From the NCBI RefSeq assembly GCF_947179515.1, contig NC_067495.1, positions 24,562,346 to 24,626,345 on the forward strand: a stretch of 64,000 bases of DNA. Reading direction: 5' to 3'. Made by a program: the position numbers and the translations under genes. Shown one piece after another: positions 56,489 to 64,000 of the stretch; position 1 is the stretch's first letter, and every line of letters begins with the position of its first letter. The notes beneath the pieces are model-generated. The model ran no database searches, was not told where the DNA came from, and worked only from the letters and a program-made list of their open reading frames with translations. The DNA is from Apodemus sylvaticus. Taxonomy: Eukaryota; Chordata; Mammalia; Rodentia; Muridae.

Positions 56489-56995
56489 TCTACTATGTTC
56501 ATAGCAGCCCTATTTATAATTGCCAGATGCTGGAAAGAACCCAGGTATCCCTCAACAGAAGAGTGGATGCAAAAAATGTGGTATATATACACAATGGAGT
56601 ACTATTCAGCCATTAGAAACAATGAATTCATGAAATTCTTAGGCAAATGGATGGAGCTGGAGAACGTCATACTAAGTGAGGTAACCCAGACTCAAAAGGT
56701 GACTCATGGTATGCCCTCACTAATAAGTGGATATTAACCTAGAAAACTGGAATACCCAAAACATAATCCACACATCAAATGAGGTACAAGAAGAAAGGAG
56801 GAGTGGCCCCTTGTTCTAGAAAGACTCAGTGAAGAAGTATAGGGCAAAACCAGAACGGGGAAGTGGGAAGTGGTGGGTGGGAGGACAGGGGGAGAAAAGG
56901 GGGCTTATGGGACTTTCGGGGAGTGGGAGGCTAGAAAAGGGGAAATCATTTGAAATGTAAATAAAAAATATATCGAATAAAAAAAAAGACAAAAA
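56489..56995 (+). mobile_element. 5'-truncated young L1, sense
   Basis: Starts in the ORF2 C-terminus (MFIAALFIIARCWKEPRYPS) and includes the natural end (LISGY plus stop) and 3' UTR, ending AATAAAAAAAAAGAC plus A-run. Highly similar by eye to the end of 40998-41994. No target duplication found. Confidence 0.92.
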
Positions 56996-57000
56996 AAAAA

Positions 57001-57529
57001 TGGCTGAGGAGGTTTGAGTCGCAGTATGTCAAAATAAATGCTCTCCAGAAATCCTCTGATAGGCTCTTTGAAGTTGTAGAGGGCCATCCCTCAAACCTAA
57101 CGGCTGGCAGTGGGAATCAGGTGTTTACTTCCACAGATGGAAAATAACTCTGGATGTTATTCCAGTTGGATGTAACTCCCAGAACTGAGGCTAAGCGGGG
57201 ATGTATAGCAAGGACACTGTCTTGCTTTTGTCAGACAAGCATAAGTGCTGATACTACTATCAGAGGCAATGCAGTGGAATGAACATTCCAGAGACTTACG
57301 TAGCAGCAAACTGTAAAAGTTGATATCTCCTGGGGGGATAAAAGAAGAAAAAAAGAAATAAAGAAGGTATTGACTGCTACAAGTCCATATCTGTGGCTCA
57401 TCAGACCACTGGTATGAAACTTCCCTGAGTTCTGTGACTAATTGAGGCATAGTTGCTCTCCTGAAGTCACAGTGAACAACATCCTTGGTTAAGGTCCAGA
57501 TGGAGATATGCCATACAGAGCTTAGGTAC
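57001..57529. other. Unique intergenic sequence
   Basis: Nothing recognised; the 133-codon antisense frame 57157-57558 has no features and overlaps the LTR start. Confidence 0.5.
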
Positions 57530-57891
57530 AGTGGTGGTTTGAATGAACATGTCACCATGAAGACTCACATATGTGAATGTTTGGTTCCCACTTTGTGGAC
57601 TGTTTGGGAAGGACTAGAAGTCATAGCCTTGTTGGAGGAGGTGTGTCCCTAGGAATGAGCTTTGAGGATTCAAAAGCCCATCCCAGGCCCAAACTCTTGT
57701 TCTTGGCCTCGAACTTTCTGACCACCTACTGCTTCAGTGCAATGCCTAACTGCCAGCTGCCATGCTCCCAACCACAGTGGTCATGGCTTAACACTTCTGA
57801 AACCGTAAGCAAACCCTCAATTAAATGCTTTGTTTTCAAAATTGCCTTGGTCATTGGGTTTCTTCACTACAATAGAACAGTAACGGAGATA
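57530..57891 (+). mobile_element. ORR1-type MaLR solo LTR
   Basis: GTGGTGGTTTGAATGAACATG start, CTTGTTGGAGGAGGTGTGTC, GAGCTTTGAGGATTCAAAAG and TTCACTACAATAGAACAGTAAC end. GGTAC (57525-57529) and GTTAC (57892-57896) are a likely 5-bp duplication with one change. Confidence 0.88.
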
Positions 57892-57935
57892 GTTACCCAG
57901 CATGATACTTATTAAATAAGACAGATTAAAACCCG

Positions 57936-59466
57936 TGTCACTTATTCTTTTTTTAATTTTTTCTTTTTTCTTTTCTTTTATTAGATGTATTATTTATTTA
58001 TATTTCAAATGATTTCCCCTTTTCTGGTCCCCCACTTCCTGAAAGTCACATAAGCCTCCTTTCCTCCCCCTGTTCTCCCATCCACCCCTTCCCACTTCCC
58101 TGTTCTGGTTTTGCCTTATACTGCTGCACTGAGTCTTTCCAGAACCAGGGGCCACTCCTCAGTTCTTGTACCTCATTTGATGTGTGGATTATGTTTTGGG
58201 TATTCCAGTTTTCCAGGCTAATATCCACTTATTAGTGAGTGCATACCATGATTGATCTTTTGAGACTGGGTTACCTCACTTAGTACGATTTTCTCCAGCT
58301 CCATCCATTTGCCTAAGAATTTCATGAATTCATTGTTTCTAATGGCTGAATGGTACTCCATTGTATATATACCACATTTTTTGCATCCATTCTTCTGTTG
58401 AGGGATACCTGGGTTCTTTCCAGCTTCTGACTATTATAAATAGGACTGCTATGAACATAGTGAAGCATATATCCTTATTACATTCTGGGGAATCCTCTGG
58501 GTATATGCCCAGGAGTGGTATAGCAGGATCTTTTGGAAGTGACATGCCCAGTTTTCTGAGGAACCGCCAGACTGATTTCCAGAGTGGTTGTACCATTTTG
58601 CAACCCCACCGGCACTGGAGGAGTGTTCTTCTTTCTCCACATCCTCGCCAACACCTGCTGTCTCCTGAGTTTTTAATCTTAGCCATTCTGACTGGTGTAA
58701 GGTGAAATCTCAGGGTTGTTTTGATTTGCATTTCCCTAATGGCTAATGATGTTGAGCATTTTTGCAGATGTTTCTCCACCATCCGAAGTTCTTCAGTTGA
58801 GAATTCTTTGTTTAACTCTGTATCCCATTTTTTAATAGGGTTATTTGGTTTTCTGGGGTCTAACTTCTTGAGTTCTTTGTATATATTGGATATTAGCCCT
58901 CTATCTGATGTGTGGTTGGTGAAGATCTTTTCCCAATTTGTTGGTTGCTGATTTGTCCTTCTGATGGTGTCCTTTGCTTTACAGAAACTTTGTAATTTTA
59001 TGAGGTCCCATTTGTCAATTCTTGATCTTAGAGCATATGATATTGGTGTTCTGTTCAGGAACTTTCCCCTTGTACCAATGTCCTCAAGGGTCTTCCCCAG
59101 TTTCTTTTCTATTAGCTTCAGAGTGTCTGGCTTTATGTGGAGGTCCTTGATCCATTTGGAGTTGAACTTAGTACAAGGAAACAAGGATGGATCAATTCGC
59201 ATTCTTCTGCATGCTGACCTCCAGTTGAACCAGCACCATTTGTTGAAAAGGCTATCTTTTTTTCATTGAATGTTTTCAGCCCCTTTGTTGAAGATCAAGT
59301 GGCCATAGGTGTGTGGGTTCATTTCTGGATCTTCAATCCTGTTCCACTGATCCACCTGCCTGTCACTGTACTAATACCATGCAGTTTTTAACACTATTGC
59401 TCTGTAGTATTGCTTAAGGTCAGGGATACTGATTCCCCCAGAATTTCTTTCCTGTCACTTATTCTT
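57936..59466 (-). mobile_element. 5'-truncated L1, antisense, with perfect target duplication
   Basis: TGTCACTTATTCTT at 57936-57949 and 59453-59466 borders an antisense L1 of about 1.5 kb, with T-rich tail complement, 3' UTR and ORF2 C-terminus. The right copy is followed by AA (TTCTT/AA). Confidence 0.95.
58339..59202 (-). pseudogene. L1 ORF2 C-terminal fragment, open for 287 codons
   Basis: Contains SRCWRGCGERRTLLQCRWGC in the Cys-rich region (several differences from the copies at 37.3 and 41.2 kb) and shifts frame at its end (MWYIYNGVPFSH), so the natural C-terminus is lost. Confidence 0.9.
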
Positions 59467-59647
59467 AAGCCTTCATTTTCCACAGAGTAGTTGCCCTTTG
59501 ATTGGGACTGAATATCTGTAATTCCTGGGTAACATAACTTGTAAGTGACTGTTTTAACATGTTACTCCTGTTTGTTGACAGATCATGACAATCTTTGAGA
59601 AGTGCAACTATCTAGGTCAGGCTAACTCATGAATGAAGACGATGCAT

Positions 59648-59800
59648 TTTTTTTTTTGGCGACAATGCAAGGTCGCCAAGGTTTTGTTTTTATGAGATAA
59701 TGTACTGCTATGTAGCCCAGGCTGGCTCGAGTTTGCAGTAATCCTTTTTCCTCTGCTTCCTACACTCTGGAATTACGGGTGTCTGTCATCATGACTGCTC
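59648..59800 (-). mobile_element. B1 SINE, antisense, rearranged
   Basis: TATGTAGCCCAGGCTGGCTC and GAATTACGGGTGTCTGTCATC. A GGCGAC...GTCGCC hairpin-like word (59659-59678) lies in its T-rich side. Confidence 0.65.
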
Positions 59801-60194
59801 CTTGGAGAATATGTTTTAAAATTCTCTCTTCTTTTGTTCTTGTTTATGAGTGGGGTCATTGGATTGACACACAAAGAGCAAGGGATGAGGATTTGAGGAA
59901 GAAGACTATACAAGATGAACTCACTGGTGCCCCAACACTGTTTTCTATTGGCAAGATAGAGAAGGGAGGAAAAAGTTATACTAATTAAGTAGCATATACA
60001 AACTAACTGCTTCATTTATTCCATTAAATCATCATAACAAGTCCATGAGACCAATGCTAATAGTTTTGTTATAAAGATGGCAGGAGAAATCAGAAGTGAA
60101 GAAGTGATCAGAGGTGTTCTGCAGGCTACTGCCCAGAGTTACAGAGGAAGCAACTGACTCATCTGAAACTGAACTGTCTCTATCGAACACATTC
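59801..60194. other. Unique intergenic sequence
   Basis: Nothing recognised. Confidence 0.5.
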
Positions 60195-60375
60195 ACCCGA
60201 TTGTCTTCATATTATCTGGGGCTGGATCTTCCAAAAGAGCTTCAAAACAATGTGTATTCCAGGCCATTACCAGATCAGAATTTCAGATCTGTAGAGCCCA
60301 GGAATGTTTGCTTTAGCAACTTTGTCAGGAAGCTGGCCCACCGAGAAGTTTGGGAAACACATCTTCTTCTGGGGC
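60195..60375. mobile_element. Possible MER20-like hAT fossil
   Basis: CTTCATATTATCTGGGGCTGG, CAGATCAGAATTTCAGATCTG and TAGAGCCCAGGAATGTTTGC have the spacing of the MER20 internal text, which reads roughly the same in both directions. Highly diverged. It explains the 103-codon frame at 60114-60425. Confidence 0.4.
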
Positions 60376-61049
60376 ACCAGTGGCTGGCTGTTCATATACA
60401 GATCACTTTTGCAAATAAAACTTGAGCCCCCAAGGATGCAAAAGCTCCTTCTCTTCTGTGTATGACCCTTGATGCTCTCATTCCACTACCAGGGACTAGA
60501 ACTCTACTTAAACCCACAAACAGAGCTCCCTGCTTGGTACGATTAGGGGTGCAGATATACTTTATATAGAAGTATCAGTTCTGCTCAGGGTTAGGATATA
60601 AAGACAATTGGAACGAGAATATTGGGACAAATTCAAGCTAATAGAATCTCAGCCTTGCAAGGGCTGGTCAATGGAACTGGTATTTAAAGTGTGCGTACAG
60701 GTTGGAGTGGAGTGGGGGTTACATATGTTTACTCTAATTTTCCTAATGTCTTCCAGAATACATAAACAGCAACTGCACTTCCATATGTAGGACAGAGAGT
60801 GCCATCTAGTGGGGTGTGAGATTCCTCCTGGGTGCTAATGTCCCATTTGTGAGCTCCTTAGCTAGGTCTCCAAAATGGGAAGAAAATATCATATAAAAAC
60901 AAGTGCAATCATCTCTTAAAAACATGTATTTGTGGCTATTTTATGTGCCCAGGGTATTAATGCATCAATGTGTCTAATGTGTATTAAGCATTGTTTACTG
61001 ATAGAAGGGCTCCATAACGTAGGGACACGGATTGGCAAATCTGCTCCCA
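60376..61049. other. Unique intergenic sequence
   Basis: Nothing recognised. Confidence 0.5.
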
Positions 61050-61410
61050 CCACTGTATAGGTTACCTTTTCAATTGCTGTCATAAAATACCTAATAGGAA
61101 GGGAGGGAGGGAGAAAGGAGGAGAGGGAGGGAAGGAGTGAGTGAGAGAGTGAGGGGGGAAAGTGAGGAAGGAAAGAGGGAAGAAAGGAGAGAGGGAGGGA
61201 GAGAAGGAAGGAGGAAGGAGGGAGGGAAGGAAGGAGGGAGGGAAGGAAGAAGAGCGGGAGGGAGGGTGAATTTTGGCCAGCAGAGTCAGAGAACAGTCCA
61301 TTGTGGTGAAGTCACTGAAGAAGCAGCTCAAAGGTCATATGGCATCTGTAGTCAAGAAGCAGAGCATGATGAATACTGGCGCTCAGATAGCCTTTTTAAA
61401 ATTAAAGACC
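61050..61410 (-). mobile_element. MaLR-type LTR, antisense, with (GGGA)n expansion
   Basis: ATAGGTTACCTTTTCAATTGC, GTCATAAAATACCTAATAGG, then GGTGAATTTTGGCCAGCAGAG, AGAACAGTCCATTGTGGTG and TGAATACTGGCGCTCAG match antisense MaLR text. The GGGA/GGAA-rich tract at 61097-61265 separates the two parts. Confidence 0.6.
61097..61265 (+). repeat. (GGGA)n/(GGAA)n purine tract
   Basis: Almost pure purine on the plus strand; mirror image in base composition of the pyrimidine tracts at 7.4, 11.2 and 29.4 kb. Confidence 0.95.
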
Positions 61411-62007
61411 CTATATGGTACCCACATTTAGTGTGTGTCATCTCTCTTTACTTAACCAAATTTAAAAATTGCTTCATGGACATGTCCAGAAAAAAAAAGG
61501 CAGCTAGATGATTCTGATTGCTGCTAAATTGGCAATCAATATAAACATCACAATCATTTATGCCCATTGTTTTTCATAATAGCTCAAGATGAGGCTAGTT
61601 ATACATAACCTTCTGGGTAAATCTGTGTAGATGAGTAACTCTGAGGTAGCTAGCTGAGCTTGCTTCTTTCATTGTAATACAGTCTCCTGTTTGCATAGAA
61701 TGAACCCCCTATTTGAATAGTAATGGAACATAACCTGTTCCTCACCTCTCCCTCTTCATTTACTTTGTATCTCTCATCTTTCTGAACAACCTAATCAATA
61801 GCCTTCCTCTCCTACCACTACACTAACCACAGTCTACAAAGGGTACCTTTGAAACTTGCTGAGACTTCGTAGTTTGAGAATTAGTCATCTTTTCCACTTG
61901 CTTGGCTGTCAGTTCATAAAACACGTTGCTGAATGGGTTGATGCTTGAATGTTCCATGCCACCTTTCCAAAAAGGTATTTGAGTCAAAGACGATGCTGTG
62001 CATACTT

Positions 62008-62041
<34 letters not shown>

Positions 62042-62139
62042 TGTGACTACACATATGTCTTCCTTGTATGCTTGTATACTCTTTAAGTGTTATAAATACT
62101 GATAATGCCAACCTACCTTGTACTTATTTTTTAAATGAT
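61411..62139. other. Unique intergenic sequence with (CA)n
   Basis: Holds a perfect CA array at about 62009-62039. No Tlr8 exon recognised here. Confidence 0.5.
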
Positions 62140-64000
62140 GATAAAGGTTTATTTTTATTTTTGTTTTTATTTTAAATTAGGGTGCTCACACACCCACCTA
62201 CCCATTCTTGCCTCACCATTCTAGCCTTCCTCTATGCTGGGGCATCAAGACTTCATAGGACCAAGGGCCTTCCCTCCCATTGATGCCAGATAAGGCCTCT
62301 TCAGCTCCTTCAGTCCTTCCCCTAACTCCTCCATTGGGGTCCCTGTGTTCAGTCCAATGGTTGTCTGAGCCTCCACATTTGTATTGGTCAGGATCTGGCA
62401 GTCTCTCAGGAGACAGCTGTTTATCAGACTCCTGTCAGCAACCACTTGGTATCTGCAACAGTTTCTGGTTTAGTGTCTGCACATGGGATGGATCCACAGG
62501 CGTGGCAGTCTCTGCATGACCTTTCCTTCAGTCTCTACGCTTTCCCCCTGTATTTCCTTTAGACAGGAGCAATTCTGGGTTAAAAATTTGGAGACTGGTG
62601 GGTGGACACATCTCTAAACTGGGGGGCTATGTCTAACCTCTGGATATGGTCTCTACAGGATCTACCTCCCCTTTGTGGGGTATTTCATCTAAGGTCATCC
62701 CCAGGAGGGCCTGGGAGGCTCTTGCTTTCCAGGCATCTTGGACTTTCTGGTTGCCCCACCTATTTCCTCATACCCATTTGCTATACATTTCTGTTCAGGT
62801 TCCTGAACCCCTGTTCATCCCCTCCATCTCCACGCATTCCTGATTCTTCCCTCCTTTTCCCCTTCCCCTCTTCTCTTCCTCACAAGTCCATCCCACAATA
62901 TGATTATTTTGTTCCCTCTGCTAAGTAGGACTGAAGAATCCACTCTTTAGTATTCTTTCCTCTTGAGCTTCATGTGGTCCATGAGTTGTATCATGGGTAT
63001 TCCATGTTCTTCGATTAATATCTACTTATCATTGAGTACATACAATGTGTTGTAGTTTGTGTCTGAGATATCTTACTCAGGATAATATTTTCTAGGTCTG
63101 TATATTTGCCTATGAATTTCATGAAGTCACTGTTTTTAATTGCTGAGTAGTATTCCATAGTGTAAATGTACCACATTTTCTGTGTCCATTCCTCCATTGA
63201 GGGACACCTGGGTTCTTTCCAGCTTCCGGCTATTATAAATAAGGCTTCTATGAACATAATGGAGCATGTGCTGGGGAATCCTCTGGGTATATGCCCAAGA
63301 GAGGTATAACAGGGTCCTCCAGTGGTATCATGCCCAGTTTTCTGAGGAACTGCCAGACTGATTTCCAGAGTGGTTGTATCAGCTTGCAACCCCACCATCA
63401 GTGGAGGAGTGTTCCTCTTTCTCCACATCCTCATCAGTAACTGCTATCTCCTGCGTTTTTGATCTTAGCCATTCTAACTGGTGTGAGGTGGAATCTCAGA
63501 TTGTTTTGCTTTGCATTTCCCTGGTGACTAAGAATGTCGAACATTTCTTTAGGTGTTTCTCTGCCATTTGATATTCCTCGGGTGAAAATTCTTTGTTTAT
63601 ATCTGTACCCCATTTTTAATAGACTCTCTAGAGTCTAATTTCTTGAGTTCTTTGTATACATTGGATATTAGCCCTCTGTCGGATGTAGGGTTGGTAAAGA
63701 TCTTTTCCCAATGTGTTGGTTGCCATTTTATTCTTTTGACAATGTCCTTTCCCTTACAGAAACTCAGTAATTTTATGAGTTCCCATTTTTCAATTCTTGA
63801 TCTTAGAGCATAAGCTATTGGTGTTCTGTTCAGGAAAATTTCCCATGGGCCCATGTGCTCAAAGCTCTTCCCCAGTTTCTTTTCTATTCGTTTCAGTGTG
63901 TCTGGTTTTATGTGGAGGTCCTTGATCCAATTGGAGTTGAGCTTAGTACAAGGAGATAAAAATGGATCAATTTGTATTCATTTGCATGCTGACCTCCAAT
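62140..64000 (-). mobile_element. L1 (Lx-like), antisense, runs off the window
   Basis: Starts with T-rich tail complement, then a long 3' UTR (62165-63015) and ORF2 C-terminus (63015 onward), with several frame breaks (open pieces 63015-63434, 63597-63854). Its 3' UTR is the antisense of 45185-45520 in part. Older than the L1s at 37, 41 and 58 kb. Confidence 0.88.

Noticed and set aside
60114..60425. Possible Tlr8 5' exon
   Set aside because: No match to TLR8 leader text could be seen and the body looks like an ancient hAT element.

Overview
This is a rodent (murine) X-chromosome segment. It carries the 3' end of Prps2, the whole Tlr7 gene, and part of the Tlr7-Tlr8 intergenic space. Three things point to a murine rodent: B1, B2/B3 and B4-type SINEs, MaLR solo LTRs and murine L1 pieces throughout; a TLR7 protein of 1050 codons that looks mouse/rat-like by eye; and Prps2 followed by Tlr7 on one strand, as in the conserved mammalian order PRPS2-TLR7-TLR8. 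The TLR7 sequence did not look identical to the mouse or rat protein as I remember them, so the species is left open.

Layout. 1-2478 is the last Prps2 intron. 2479-2571 is the last Prps2 coding exon (30 codons plus stop), followed by a 3' UTR of up to about 2.5 kb. About 5.1-18.9 kb is intergenic, filled with SINEs, two MaLR LTRs, an old interrupted L1 and microsatellites. Tlr7 starts at about 19.04 kb: exon 1 (noncoding, ends 19108), exon 2 (19441-19539, whose last three bases are the start codon), a 28.3 kb intron 2, and exon 3 (from 47844; coding to 50993). The 3' UTR has candidate poly(A) signals at 51385 and 52249. From about 52.3 kb to the end is intergenic sequence dominated by L1 copies; no Tlr8 exon was recognised.

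Coding content is small: one Prps2 exon and Tlr7. Most other long open frames are L1 ORF2 remnants, antisense shadows or microsatellite translations. PRPS2 is a housekeeping PRPP synthetase; TLR7 is an endosomal single-stranded RNA sensor. They are neighbours with no evident functional link.

No new gene system was found. The observations of most interest are structural: an L1 with an apparent 3' transduction whose empty site can be deduced from a related repeat (40998-42231); a twin-primed inverted L1 (22448-25438); an L1 insertion with target-site duplications but both 3' ends facing inward, forming a large inverted repeat just past Tlr7 (52288-53352); a 160-bp G-run array (53963-54121); directly repeated L1 pairs flanking the Tlr7 coding exon; and an antisense B1 close to the exon 3 acceptor whose reading frame is separated from the Tlr7 frame by one stop codon.
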